Shown here: positions 31,046-40,035 of the stretch, in pieces
Layout: each line of letters opens with the position of its first letter
Position numbering within the stretch: position 1 is the stretch's first letter
NCBI GenBank assembly: GCA_030432635.1
Contig: JAUIMB010000008.1
Span: 1 to 64,000, forward strand
Direction: 5' to 3'
Length of the DNA: 64,000 nucleotides
From: Bacteroidia bacterium
GTDB taxonomy: Bacteria; Bacteroidota; Bacteroidia; Flavobacteriales; Flavobacteriaceae
Notes under the pieces: model-generated
The model's database searches: none
Told to the model about the DNA's origin: nothing
What the model saw: only the letters and a program-made list of their open reading frames with translations
Made by a program: the position numbers and the translations under genes

Positions 31046-31495
31046 ATGAAATCATTCAAAATACTTAAATACATTGTTATATTACCTTGTGTCTTCTCTA
31101 TGTTCAGCCACAAAGGTTTGGCACAAACGCCATTTGTAAAAGATTCACTTAGTGTGAGTACGGTCATTCCATTTCAGAAAAAAGCGAACTATAATGATTA
31201 TCAGGTAAAATTTAAGAAGGTCATTTCAGATTCGAGATGTCCTAAAAATGTAACTTGTATTAGAGCAGGTGAGGCTAAGGTTTTAGTGTCGATTTATAAT
31301 GGCGAAGCATTTCTTTCCGACAAAGAACTTACCATACATGCCAATGGCTATGTGATGGAAGAAACCAACCTCGCCTTTCAAACAGAAGCGTTTAAGATAT
31401 ATGGTGTATCGTTAAAACCCTATCCTCTGACGCATAATAATAAGGCTGATACGGTTTATGAGCTGGAATTGGTTTTTCAACCAAAACCACTTTAA
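31046..31495 (+). CDS. Hypothetical secreted protein, 149 aa
   Basis: Signal peptide 1-27 (ends KGLAQ). The mature part has a beta-sandwich-like pattern with the segment SDSRCPKNVTCIRAGEAKV, a two-cysteine motif I recall from small Flavobacteriia secreted proteins of unknown function. It lies 12 bp after the propeller gene in the same direction. Confidence 0.75.
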   Translation: MKSFKILKYIVILPCVFSMFSHKGLAQTPFVKDSLSVSTVIPFQKKANYNDYQVKFKKVISDSRCPKNVTCIRAGEAKVLVSIYNGEAFLSDKELTIHANGYVMEETNLAFQTEAFKIYGVSLKPYPLTHNNKADTVYELELVFQPKPL

Positions 31496-31563
31496 ACTCC
31501 AAAAAACAGCCTTGGCTATGCCTTACGATTTGATATGCTAGTTTAGAAGTTGTTGTGAAGGAA

Positions 31564-32367
31564 ATGGAATTCATAAAGCACCACTACGTACCAATACAGC
31601 CCACCGTAACGCCTGTAAATGGGACTGTAGCATATCGAGAAATTCGCCCAAACAAAGACATAGAAAATTTTGTTTACTGTTTTTGGCAGCTTAAAACAAT
31701 GAGAGAACTTAATAAACCTTTTATTTATCGTGTGGTTTCCGATGGTTGTATCGACATTTTTTTTAATCACAACAAACCAATAGAAAATTATGTGATGGGA
31801 TTTTGTAGAAAGTATACAGAATTTAGTATTGGTAAGGTATTTGACTACATTGGTATTAGGTTTTTCCCTTCATCTTTTCCACTCTTATTTGGAATACAAG
31901 CAAAGACCTTGAGCAACCAATCCCAGAAACTGGATACTATCTTAACTGATTTTTCGAAATGGATCACATCAGAAATAGCAGCTTCAGATGCGTTTGAAGT
32001 AGTAGCCGAACTATTAAATGAAAAATTAATAAACATTAGCCAAAAGCAAAAACCAAAATATGATCAACGCTTCTACAATGCACTACAACTCATCTTTCAG
32101 AAGCATGGTTTTATTGACACTGAAAAGGACCTAGATACAGGTTTGAGTCCGCGACAAATGCGTAGGATTTTTAACTTCTACATCGGAACAACAGCAAAAA
32201 CCTTTAGTAATGTTGTTCGGTTTCAGTATATCCTTAATGCTAAACCTTCAGTTAAAAGCCTTAAGAACAATAAATTATACTATGATGTTGGTTTTTTTGA
32301 CCAAGCACACTTTATTAAAAACTTCAAAACGTTTTACGGTATTACACCAACAAAGGCCTTTGGTTAG
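31564..32367 (+). CDS. AraC-family transcriptional regulator
   Basis: About 267 residues from ATG 31564 (a GTG at 31555 is also in frame). An N-terminal effector domain of the DUF6597 type is suggested by YREIRPNKDIENFVYCFWQ. The C-terminal AraC domain is recognisable at GLSPRQMRRIFNFYIG and YYDVGFFDQAHFIKNFK, ending FYGITPTKAF. It probably controls the VOC protein gene 69 bp downstream (inference). Confidence 0.87.
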   Translation: MEFIKHHYVPIQPTVTPVNGTVAYREIRPNKDIENFVYCFWQLKTMRELNKPFIYRVVSDGCIDIFFNHNKPIENYVMGFCRKYTEFSIGKVFDYIGIRFFPSSFPLLFGIQAKTLSNQSQKLDTILTDFSKWITSEIAASDAFEVVAELLNEKLINISQKQKPKYDQRFYNALQLIFQKHGFIDTEKDLDTGLSPRQMRRIFNFYIGTTAKTFSNVVRFQYILNAKPSVKSLKNNKLYYDVGFFDQAHFIKNFKTFYGITPTKAFG

Positions 32368-32436
32368 ATAATGTCCGATTTTTACAATTTCTGAAAAGCC
32401 TTCCATTCTAAATTTGTCTTTACATAAACAATAAAC

Positions 32437-32886
32437 ATGAAGACATTTTTATTAATTGCATTTGTATTAACCGTAGGTTTGTCGAATGCGCAAACACAAA
32501 ACAAAATGAAACTAAACGCAGGAATTATTACCGATAAACTAAATGAGACGAAGAAATTCTACACAGATGTATTAGGTTTTGGTATAAGCTTTGAAAATGA
32601 CTTTTATCTCTTATTGCATACACCAGATAAGTCAACGGAAATAAGCTTTTTAAAACCTAATCACCCAAGCCAAAAACCAATTTTTCAATCGCCTTTTGAA
32701 GGACGAGGAGTTTATATTACGATTGAAGTTGAAGATGTAGATAAAGTATACAGGCAACTAATAGAAAGAGGGATTCAAATTGAAATCCAAATCCGTGATG
32801 AACCTTGGGGTGACAGACATTTTGCATTTGTTGATCCTAACGGAATAGGGATTGATATCGTAACGTTTACAAAACCTGAAGAATAA
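32437..32886 (+). CDS. VOC (glyoxalase/bleomycin-resistance) superfamily protein with signal peptide
   Basis: 149 residues. The first 19 look like a signal peptide (ends LSNAQ), after which a single VOC domain follows: KLNETKKFYTDVLGFG, SPFEGRGVYITIEVEDVDKV, and HFAFVDPNGIGIDIV at the end. Function cannot be set from sequence. A periplasmic VOC protein is less usual; if the true start were the ATG in QNKMKLN, the protein would be cytoplasmic and still contain the whole fold. Confidence 0.82.
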   Translation: MKTFLLIAFVLTVGLSNAQTQNKMKLNAGIITDKLNETKKFYTDVLGFGISFENDFYLLLHTPDKSTEISFLKPNHPSQKPIFQSPFEGRGVYITIEVEDVDKVYRQLIERGIQIEIQIRDEPWGDRHFAFVDPNGIGIDIVTFTKPEE

Positions 32887-32969
32887 AGTGCTACCAATTA
32901 CAAGGAGCATAAGAAAAAGACGGTTTAAGGAATCAGTTGGATTTTAATAGTGCTAGTTGTCATAGTCCA

Positions 32970-33113
32970 TTAGTTACAACCACAATCCTTATTTCCACAC
33001 GTTTTAGTGTTCGGCTTTCCGAGTTTTGGGAATACACCAAACTTCCGTAGTAAAAACCATACCGCAAACACCAAAGCCAAAAAGACTAAACTATTTTGTA
33101 CAATACTATTCAT
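32970..33113 (-). CDS. FeoB-associated Cys-rich membrane peptide
   Basis: A 47-residue protein from ATG 33113: one membrane helix (about 8-24, SLVFLALVFAVWFLL) and a C-terminal KTCGNKDCGCN. This fits the small FeoB-associated Cys-rich membrane protein family found next to feoB in Bacteroidota and Firmicutes. It lies 20 bp after the feoB stop on the same strand. It may assist ferrous iron transfer. Confidence 0.85.
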   Translation of the reverse strand: MNSIVQNSLVFLALVFAVWFLLRKFGVFPKLGKPNTKTCGNKDCGCN

Positions 33114-33133
33114 GTGGTCGATTTTTTTATATG

Positions 33134-35233
33134 CTAAATTAAAAGTTGATAAGCAATTAAGGCAACAATATAGGCAAAAGCACTCATGATCACCAATTGT
33201 AACATAGGCCATTTCCAACTGTTTGTTTCGCGTTTTACAATGGCTAAGGTGCTCATACATTGCATGGCAAAGGCATAAAACAACAATAAGGAAATTCCGC
33301 TGGCAAAATTGAATAAAGGTCCACCCAATATAGGGTTGACCTCGCCTGCCATTCTATTTTTAATGGTTTCTTCTTCATCACTGCCAACACTGTAAATCGT
33401 TGCCAAAGTTCCAACAAACACTTCACGAGCAGCAAAACTACTTACAATAGCAATTCCTATTTTCCAATCATAGCCTAGAGGTCTAATAGCAGGTTCAATG
33501 GCACGACCTGTGATACCAATAAAAGAATGCTCGAGTTTGTGAGAGGCTATTTTTTGCTGTAATTCTTCGGAAGATATATTTTCTGAAGCATATGAGGTAG
33601 TAACAATTTCTTCAGCATTGTTGAAATCATCACTTGGACCATAAGATGCCAAAAACCACAGCACAATTGATATGGCCAAAATAATCTTTCCCGCACCAAA
33701 CACAAAGGATTTTGTCTTTTCCAATACTGTCAAAGCCACATTTTTAACTAAGGGTAATTTGTAGTTTGGCATTTCGACCACAAAGAAAGATTTGCTTTTA
33801 ATTTTCAATACTTTATTTAGTATCCAAGCTGAAAAAATAGCAGTTCCAAATCCGATGAGGTAAAGCAGCATCAAGGTCAATGCCTGATAGCTAAGACCTA
33901 GAACACGACCTTGTGGAATGACTAAGGAAATAATAATCAAGTATACAGGTAATCGTGCCGAACAGGTTGTAAAAGGTGTGACTAAAATCGTAATAAGGCG
34001 TTCTTTCCAACTTTCAATATTGCGTGTTGCCATAATAGCTGGTATGGCACAAGCCGTCCCTGAAATTAAAGGCACCACGCTTTTTCCACTAAGCCCAAAA
34101 CGACGCATAATTCGATCCATCAAAAAGACCACTCGACTCATATAGCCGGATTCTTCAAGAATGGAAATGATTAAAAACAGAAAGGCAATTTGAGGAATGA
34201 AAATTACGATGCCACCTAGTCCAGGTATAATGCCTTCTGCGAGTAGATTAGTGAATGCGCCTTCAGGGAGTACATTTTTGGTCCATTCGCTCAATGAAGC
34301 AAATGTACTGTCAATAAAATCCATAGGAACTTCAGTCCAATCGTAAATGGCTTGAAAGAGGACTAACAAAATCGCAAAAAAGATAAGGTAGCCCCAAACT
34401 TTATGGGTTAGGATACGATCGAGTTTGATTCGAAGGTCCTTGGCAGATTTTAAATCTATCGTTTGCCCTTTTTTTAGGGTGTCGTTGATAAATTGGTATC
34501 GCTTGATAGTCTCTTTTTGCTGTAATCGTTTTAGATCGGCCTTACTCTTGGTTTTAAAACTCTGCAGCGCATCCACTTCATTTCTGTCAATTTTTCCAAA
34601 GTTAACATCCTGTGTGATGACCAGCCAAAGTTTATACACCAGCTGATTTGGAAAGGCTTTTTTTAGCCTTGTGAAATACTCTGGGTCAATTTCCGAAGCA
34701 TTTAAACAAGGTGTCGTAGGCAGTTCTTTAAAATTCGCAATTAGTGTCTTGAGTTGGTCAATGCCTTTACCCTTTCGCGTACTTATCAAGGCGATTTTGG
34801 TTTGCAATTGTTCCTCTAAGTAAGGAATATCCAAGTGAATGCCTTTATAGGCCATACGATCAGACATGTTGATGACCAGGATTGTTGGAATTTGCAAATC
34901 CTTGATTTGGGTGTAGAGCAGTAAGTTTCGCTTCAGGTTTTCAACATCACTAACAACGACAGCGACATCAGGATAATCCTTGTCGTTTTTGTTGAGCAAT
35001 AACTCAATGACGACATTTTCATCCAAGGATGAAGCGTTCAAACTGTAGGTGCCAGGTAAATCGATGATATGAGCTTTGACACCTCTAGGTAATTTACAAA
35101 GCCCTTCTTTTTTCTCGACGGTTATGCCAGGATAATTCCCTACTTTTTGATTCAAGCCAGTAAGCGCATTGAACACGGAGGTTTTACCTGTGTTGGGATT
35201 TCCAATTAAAGCAACATTGATGTGTTTAGGCAT
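33134..35233 (-). CDS. feoB: Ferrous iron transport protein B
   Basis: 699 residues. GTP-driven Fe2+ uptake permease of the inner membrane. The N-terminal G domain shows G1 at 11-18 (GNPNTGKT), G3 (DLPGTYSL) and G4 (NMSD). A helical spacer and two Gate-type membrane halves follow (for example ESGYMSRVVFLMD and the paired SGTACAIPAIMATR and FAAREVFVGTLATIYSVG). Its start overlaps the feoA stop by 8 bp. Confidence 0.96.
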   Translation of the reverse strand: MPKHINVALIGNPNTGKTSVFNALTGLNQKVGNYPGITVEKKEGLCKLPRGVKAHIIDLPGTYSLNASSLDENVVIELLLNKNDKDYPDVAVVVSDVENLKRNLLLYTQIKDLQIPTILVINMSDRMAYKGIHLDIPYLEEQLQTKIALISTRKGKGIDQLKTLIANFKELPTTPCLNASEIDPEYFTRLKKAFPNQLVYKLWLVITQDVNFGKIDRNEVDALQSFKTKSKADLKRLQQKETIKRYQFINDTLKKGQTIDLKSAKDLRIKLDRILTHKVWGYLIFFAILLVLFQAIYDWTEVPMDFIDSTFASLSEWTKNVLPEGAFTNLLAEGIIPGLGGIVIFIPQIAFLFLIISILEESGYMSRVVFLMDRIMRRFGLSGKSVVPLISGTACAIPAIMATRNIESWKERLITILVTPFTTCSARLPVYLIIISLVIPQGRVLGLSYQALTLMLLYLIGFGTAIFSAWILNKVLKIKSKSFFVVEMPNYKLPLVKNVALTVLEKTKSFVFGAGKIILAISIVLWFLASYGPSDDFNNAEEIVTTSYASENISSEELQQKIASHKLEHSFIGITGRAIEPAIRPLGYDWKIGIAIVSSFAAREVFVGTLATIYSVGSDEEETIKNRMAGEVNPILGGPLFNFASGISLLLFYAFAMQCMSTLAIVKRETNSWKWPMLQLVIMSAFAYIVALIAYQLLI

Positions 35234-35459
35234 TGGAAATCGTTATTAAAATGTGGATGGCAGTTTCTTTTCTGATGGCCAAATGGGTACCGTTAATATT
35301 GAGATATAACGGATCGGCAAATGGTGCGACTTGTAAAAGCTCGACTTGATTTCCTGGTAAACAACCCATCTCGAGTAGTTTTAGTGGAATATGAATCGAA
35401 GACACATCAGTAATGATACCTTGTTGTCCTCGTTTTATATCTGCTAATGTGATTTGCAA
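35226..35459 (-). CDS. feoA: Ferrous iron transport protein A
   Basis: 77 residues, an SH3-like FeoA domain (LLEMGCLPGNQVELLQVAPFADPLYLNINGTHLAIR). Modulates FeoB. First gene of the feoA-feoB-Cys-peptide unit. A TATTTTTG -7 box (35486-35493, reverse strand) and a weak inverted repeat near 35464-35480 precede it. Confidence 0.93.
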   Translation of the reverse strand: MQITLADIKRGQQGIITDVSSIHIPLKLLEMGCLPGNQVELLQVAPFADPLYLNINGTHLAIRKETAIHILITISNA

Positions 35460-35485
35460 GCTTATTTAGATTGATTTTAAGTAAG

Positions 35486-35493
35486 CAAAAATA
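35486..35493 (-). promoter_or_regulatory. Possible -7 promoter element of feoAB
   Basis: Reverse-strand TATTTTTG fits TAnnTTTG. No clear -33 TTG is seen at the right distance, so this is a candidate only. Confidence 0.35.
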
Positions 35494-35531
35494 AGCTAAA
35501 TTTTTAATGCTGAAAAATAGTAGCCCAGAAA

Positions 35532-36200
35532 CTATTGGTATTCTAGCTTCAATCGTTGGATGTCTAGTATTAAGGAGTCTACAGAAGCAGGACTAACACC
35601 ATTGTATATTCCTCTGATTTGTTTCTTTTTATCGATAAGGGCAAAATTTTCGGTGTGTACCATACCATAATCTTCTGAGTTGTCATCCTTGACGACGAGA
35701 TAAGATTTTCTTGCCAAATCATAGATTTGTTTTCGATCTCCTGTGACTAAGTTCCATTTTTTGTCGTTAACACCTTTTTCGACAGCATAACGTTTCAACT
35801 GAGCTACCGAATCAATTTCCGGAGTTACAGAATGTGATAACAACAGGACTTCATCATCATTTATAATCGCCTTTTGAACACGAAGCATCTGATTGGTCAT
35901 AATCGGACAAATCGTTTGGCAAGTGGTAAAAAAGAAATCTGCCACATATATCTTATCCTTGTAATCATTTTGCGTAATGGTATCTCCATTTTGATTGATA
36001 AGCTTGAATTCACCTATAGTATGGTATTTCTTTTTATGCTGAATACTACTGTCTACAAGAGCGGCATCAATTCTGTTAGGTTGGTAGATAGGAAGTGGTT
36101 TTTTTGTATCTAATGCCGAGTACATCAAGTAGATTATAATGCCAGATACAATGGCAAAGACCAAAAAAAAGATCTTAAGTTGTTTAAAATATCGCAACAT
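35532..36200 (-). CDS. SCO family protein (SCO1/SenC/PrrC)
   Basis: 222 residues from ATG 36200; an upstream ATG would precede the membrane anchor with 14 unlikely residues. One N-terminal transmembrane helix (about 9-27) anchors a thioredoxin-fold domain facing the periplasm. The copper motif C94-x3-C98 (TTCQTICP) and distal H182 (MVHTENF) are conserved. Members deliver copper to the CuA site of cytochrome c oxidase or act as redox proteins. Confidence 0.92.
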   Translation of the reverse strand: MLRYFKQLKIFFLVFAIVSGIIIYLMYSALDTKKPLPIYQPNRIDAALVDSSIQHKKKYHTIGEFKLINQNGDTITQNDYKDKIYVADFFFTTCQTICPIMTNQMLRVQKAIINDDEVLLLSHSVTPEIDSVAQLKRYAVEKGVNDKKWNLVTGDRKQIYDLARKSYLVVKDDNSEDYGMVHTENFALIDKKKQIRGIYNGVSPASVDSLILDIQRLKLEYQ

Positions 36201-36313
36201 GAGCTTATCCTGAAGGGTTTGAATGATAGGATTCGTGTGCAAAAATACGACACAATAGCAACAAAATGACTACATTTGGTAGGCTATATTTGAAAAAAGA
36301 AAAACCTTTTACC

Positions 36314-38251
36314 ATGAAATTATCCTTACTAATGGTTCTTGGGCTATTTTGTTCAACCACATTTGCTCAAGATTTTAACGACACTTTAGATAGAATTCGA
36401 GAAGCTGAAGCCAAATCTGCACTCAACCAGATCATGCAGCGTGCAAATTTAAACACAGGAAATTACGATTTAAAATACCATCGTATGGAATTGGATGTCG
36501 ACCCATCGGTTGCCTTTATAGCTGGAGCGGTAACATCTTATTTTGAAGCGAAGAGCAATATGAATACCATTACATTTGATTTAGCTTCGAATATGGTCGT
36601 TTCCGAGGTAATGCAAAGAGGGAATTTATTATCCTATACGCAGAACGATGACGATGAGTTAGTAGTATCCCTTCCAGAGACTTTAATTACAGGAACACTT
36701 GATTCACTGACTGTGAGTTATTCTGGCAATCCCGTGAGCTCAGGTTTTGGATCTTTTGAACAAACAACGCACAATGGAGCTCCTGTTATTTGGACGCTGT
36801 CTGAGCCTTATGGTGCAAAAGCGTGGTGGCCATGCAAGCAGGATTTGATTGATAAAATCGATTCTGTCGATGTTTATATGACCACTCCTCGATTTAATGC
36901 CTCAAATGAAGACTATGTTGCGGTTTCCAATGGTGTAGAACAAAGCCAGATTATTGATGGGAATAACAAAACCACACATTTTAAACATCGCCACCCAATA
37001 CCTGCCTATCTCATTGCCATTGCAGCAACCAACTATGAAGTGTATTCGCATACGGTTCCCAACAATGGAAATCCTTTTGAGATTGTGAATTATGTGTATC
37101 CAGAAAACCTCGATTTTGCACAGGTTAGTACACCTGTGACCGTAGATATTATGAACCTTTTCTCCAATTTGTTTGAGGAATATCCTTTTGCAAATGAGAA
37201 ATATGGTCATGCCCAGTTTGGTTGGGGAGGCGGAATGGAACACACCACAGTGTCATTTATGGGGAATTTTAGCCGAAACTTGATTGCCCATGAATTGGCC
37301 CATCAATGGTTTGGTAATAAAATTACCTGTGGAAGCTGGAAAGATATATGGTTAAATGAAGGCTTTGCCACCTATCTTTCTGGCTTGGTTTATGAACATC
37401 TAGATGGAAATGATGTCTTTACTGTTTGGAAGCAACAACGAACCGATGTTATAACTTCTGCGCCTGATGGTGCTGTGTATCTGAGTGATGCAGATACGAC
37501 TAGTGTGAATCGGATTTTTAATGGACGATTGAGTTACAGAAAAGGAGCAATGGTGTTGCACATGCTACGAAAAAAGCTAGGTGATGCAAGCTTCTATCAA
37601 GCTTTACAAAACTATTTGCTTGATGAAGACCATGCTTTCGATTATGCTAAAACGGAAGATTTTATTGGGATTGTTGAAGCTTCAACTGGTCAAGATTTAA
37701 CCGAGTTTTTTGATGATTGGTTGTATAATGAAGGCTATCCTAGTTATTCGGTTAATTGGAACCAGCCTTCAGAAAACCAAATCTCAATTACTTTGGAGCA
37801 AACGCAAAGCCATCCTTCGGTTTCCTTTTTTGAAGCACCAGTACCCTTGAGATTGATTGGAACCCTTGGTGAAACCATGGATGTTGTTCTGGATCATACC
37901 AATAATGGACAAAACTTTATGGAACCCGTAAACTTTAGCGTTCAAGAGGTGGTATTTGATCCTGAAGCCGATTTGATTTCGAGAGATAATACTGTGACAC
38001 TCAGTACAAATGAATTTAGTTTTGACGAAGAATTCTTAATGTATCCAAACCCAACAACAACGATGCTTTATTTCAAAAAACCTGATGGGATGGAAGTATC
38101 TGAAATTAGAATATACAATGCGCTTGGTCAATTATTGTTAAGTCAACCTTGGAGCGAATCTTTAGATACCTCAACCTGGTCTTCAGGACTGTGGTTCATA
38201 CAATGCTCTACCAATGAAGGTGTGATTACTAAATCGCTGTTAAAAAAATAG
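36314..38251 (+). CDS. T9SS-secreted M1-family aminopeptidase
   Basis: 645 residues from ATG 36314, which begins a good signal peptide (ends TTFAQ). The gluzincin site is complete: H326-E-x-x-H330 (HELAHQW) and E349 (NEGFAT), with the substrate-binding GGMEH corresponding to GAMEN. The final ~75 residues are a T9SS sorting domain (from MYPNPTT to ITKSLLKK). Predicted extracellular or surface aminopeptidase. Confidence 0.94.
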   Translation: MKLSLLMVLGLFCSTTFAQDFNDTLDRIREAEAKSALNQIMQRANLNTGNYDLKYHRMELDVDPSVAFIAGAVTSYFEAKSNMNTITFDLASNMVVSEVMQRGNLLSYTQNDDDELVVSLPETLITGTLDSLTVSYSGNPVSSGFGSFEQTTHNGAPVIWTLSEPYGAKAWWPCKQDLIDKIDSVDVYMTTPRFNASNEDYVAVSNGVEQSQIIDGNNKTTHFKHRHPIPAYLIAIAATNYEVYSHTVPNNGNPFEIVNYVYPENLDFAQVSTPVTVDIMNLFSNLFEEYPFANEKYGHAQFGWGGGMEHTTVSFMGNFSRNLIAHELAHQWFGNKITCGSWKDIWLNEGFATYLSGLVYEHLDGNDVFTVWKQQRTDVITSAPDGAVYLSDADTTSVNRIFNGRLSYRKGAMVLHMLRKKLGDASFYQALQNYLLDEDHAFDYAKTEDFIGIVEASTGQDLTEFFDDWLYNEGYPSYSVNWNQPSENQISITLEQTQSHPSVSFFEAPVPLRLIGTLGETMDVVLDHTNNGQNFMEPVNFSVQEVVFDPEADLISRDNTVTLSTNEFSFDEEFLMYPNPTTTMLYFKKPDGMEVSEIRIYNALGQLLLSQPWSESLDTSTWSSGLWFIQCSTNEGVITKSLLKK

Positions 38252-38328
38252 GCTAAAAGAACATTAAAGTTTTCTAAATACTTCTAAAACACTACTTTTG
38301 TCGCTCAATTTTTTATGATATACGATAC

Positions 38329-39675
38329 ATGGAGTTTGTAATAAAAATATCCCAATTCTTATTAAGCTTATCATTACTAATCGTCTTGCACGAATTAGGT
38401 CATTTTATACCAGCAAAACTATTTAAAACGAAAGTCGAAAAGTTCTATTTGTTTTTTGACGTTAAATATTCCCTGTTCAAGAAGAAAATAGGTGAGACCG
38501 TTTATGGTATTGGTTGGTTGCCTCTTGGAGGTTATGTTAAGATTGCTGGAATGATTGACGAAAGTATGGATAAAGAGCAAATGGCCCAACCACCTCAACC
38601 ATGGGAGTTTCGATCTAAACCAGCGTGGCAAAGATTAATCATTATGTTGGGTGGTGTCACTGTGAATTTTATTTTGGCATGGTTGATTTACGTATTCATG
38701 TCTGGATATTATGGAGATACTACAATTGCAACGAACAGTGTCAAGGATGGGTATTTTATTGACAATTCCGCTTTGTTGGAAACTGGGTTGCAAACGGGTG
38801 ACCATATTATTTCGGTCAATGGGAATACGTATGATAACTTAACGGATTTAACATACAGTTTTCTAACGGCCCAAGAGGTTGTGATTAGTCGTAACGGCAA
38901 AGAAATGACCCTCGATTTTCCTGAAGATTTTCCAGGACGGCTTTCTGATTCCCGTAAGGAAGATGGTCCATTGTTAAAGTTAAGAACACCTTTTTACGTT
39001 GGTGAAGTTATAGATACATTACATAATAGTAACTCAGATATTAAAAAAGGTGATATTATTGTTGGTATCAATGACCAAGAGTTGAAATACTTTGATGAAT
39101 ATGGATCTGTTCTAAAATCATATAAGAATACTACTGTTGCAGCGAAAATCGTACGAGATGGTAATACCATTGATGTCCCTTTGAAAGTTGATGATAAAGG
39201 GACTTTAGGAATTATAAGAGGAGGAACCATCAATAAGTTTGAAGAATTAGGCTATTTGGATATCACTAGGAAAGAATACTCTTTTGCTCAAAGTTTTGGA
39301 GCTGGAACAGACAAGTTTATCAAAGAGTTTAAAAAATATGGAGAACAACTCAAATTAATTTTCACGCCTAGTACTGGAGCATATAAAGGTGTTGGTGGGT
39401 TTAAGGCAATTTTCGATATATTTTCAGACACTTGGGTTTGGGAAAGCTTTTGGAGAATAACAGCATTTTTGTCAATAATGCTTGGCGTACTGAACCTGCT
39501 TCCTATTCCTGCTTTAGATGGAGGACACGTCATGTTCCTGCTGTATGAAATGGTTTCTGGACGTAAGCCAAGCGAGAAGTTTTTGGAACATGCTCAATTG
39601 GTTGGATTTATTATTTTAATCGTTCTAGTGCTCTTTGCCAATGGCAATGATATTTTTAAAGCGTTCTCAAGTTAA
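38329..39675 (+). CDS. rseP: Site-2 zinc metalloprotease RseP
   Basis: 448 residues. Intramembrane protease that cleaves anti-sigma factors and signal-peptide remnants. Catalytic H21-E-x-x-H25 (LHELGHF) in the first membrane helix, two PDZ-like regions (about 125-290), and the second zinc-site helix NLLPIPALDGGHVMF near the C-terminus. A TACTTTTG -7 candidate lies at 38293-38300. Confidence 0.95.
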   Translation: MEFVIKISQFLLSLSLLIVLHELGHFIPAKLFKTKVEKFYLFFDVKYSLFKKKIGETVYGIGWLPLGGYVKIAGMIDESMDKEQMAQPPQPWEFRSKPAWQRLIIMLGGVTVNFILAWLIYVFMSGYYGDTTIATNSVKDGYFIDNSALLETGLQTGDHIISVNGNTYDNLTDLTYSFLTAQEVVISRNGKEMTLDFPEDFPGRLSDSRKEDGPLLKLRTPFYVGEVIDTLHNSNSDIKKGDIIVGINDQELKYFDEYGSVLKSYKNTTVAAKIVRDGNTIDVPLKVDDKGTLGIIRGGTINKFEELGYLDITRKEYSFAQSFGAGTDKFIKEFKKYGEQLKLIFTPSTGAYKGVGGFKAIFDIFSDTWVWESFWRITAFLSIMLGVLNLLPIPALDGGHVMFLLYEMVSGRKPSEKFLEHAQLVGFIILIVLVLFANGNDIFKAFSS

Positions 39676-39715
39676 ATATCTTAGGAAAAAATTACTTTAA
39701 AATTTATTGGCACGT

Positions 39716-39746
39716 TTTGCATAAATTAAAAAATAACATATATTTG
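39716..39746 (+). promoter_or_regulatory. Promoter of tRNA-Asn
   Basis: TTTG (39716-39719), 19 bp, TATATTTG (39739-39746): an exact match to the Bacteroidota sigma-ABfr consensus, about 25 bp before the tRNA. Confidence 0.75.
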
Positions 39747-39771
39747 CGCTCGCAAAAGTGAAGAATAACAC

Positions 39772-39845
39772 TCCTCAGTAGCTCAGTTGGTTAGAGCATC
39801 TGACTGTTAATCAGAGGGTCACTGGTTCGAGCCCAGTCTGAGGAG
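39772..39845 (+). tRNA. tRNA-Asn (anticodon GTT)
   Basis: 74 nt. Acceptor stem TCCTCAG / CTGAGGA with discriminator G, D-arm GCTC..GAGC, anticodon stem TCTGA / TCAGA with loop CTGTTAA, and T-loop TTCGAGC. CCA is not encoded. A perfect hairpin follows it. Its 3' part and that hairpin are repeated at 42688. Confidence 0.95.
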
Positions 39846-39883
39846 CAAAACGACAAAGCCCATTCAAAATTGAATGGGCTTTG
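39826..39883 (+). repeat. Left direct repeat: 3' end of tRNA-Asn plus terminator hairpin (att-like)
   Basis: 58 bp that match 42688-42745 at 54 positions; the first 28 bp are identical. It covers the T-loop, 3' acceptor strand and the following hairpin. A repeat of a tRNA 3' end is the classical mark of tyrosine-integrase integration. Confidence 0.85.
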
Positions 39884-39885
39884 TC
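39852..39885 (+). terminator. Hairpin after tRNA-Asn
   Basis: 16-bp perfect stem (GACAAAGCCCATTCAA and its complement) with a 2-nt loop. The T-tract is weak after the stem. Confidence 0.7.
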
Positions 39886-39947
39886 ACTTAGAAAACAAAT
39901 GAGAGAAATCTTTATTTGCAACAGTCGATAAATTCAATGTTTCAGTA

Positions 39948-39977
39948 CAAAAAAACCCGATACGAAAATATCGGGTT
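39948..39977 (-). terminator. Terminator of the beta-helix gene
   Basis: On the reverse strand, stem AACCCGATA / TATCGGGTT with loop TTTTCG and a T-tract, about 60 bp after the gene's stop. Confidence 0.8.
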
Positions 39978-40035
39978 ATGTTTTACAATATTTTTATTAT
40001 TGCCGTATGACGAGGCCATACGTTTTAAATATTAA

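Noticed and set aside
35464-35480. DtxR-type operator upstream of feoA
   Set aside because: Resembles the 50495 palindrome at only about 11 of 16 positions and is not itself symmetrical, too weak to list as a site.
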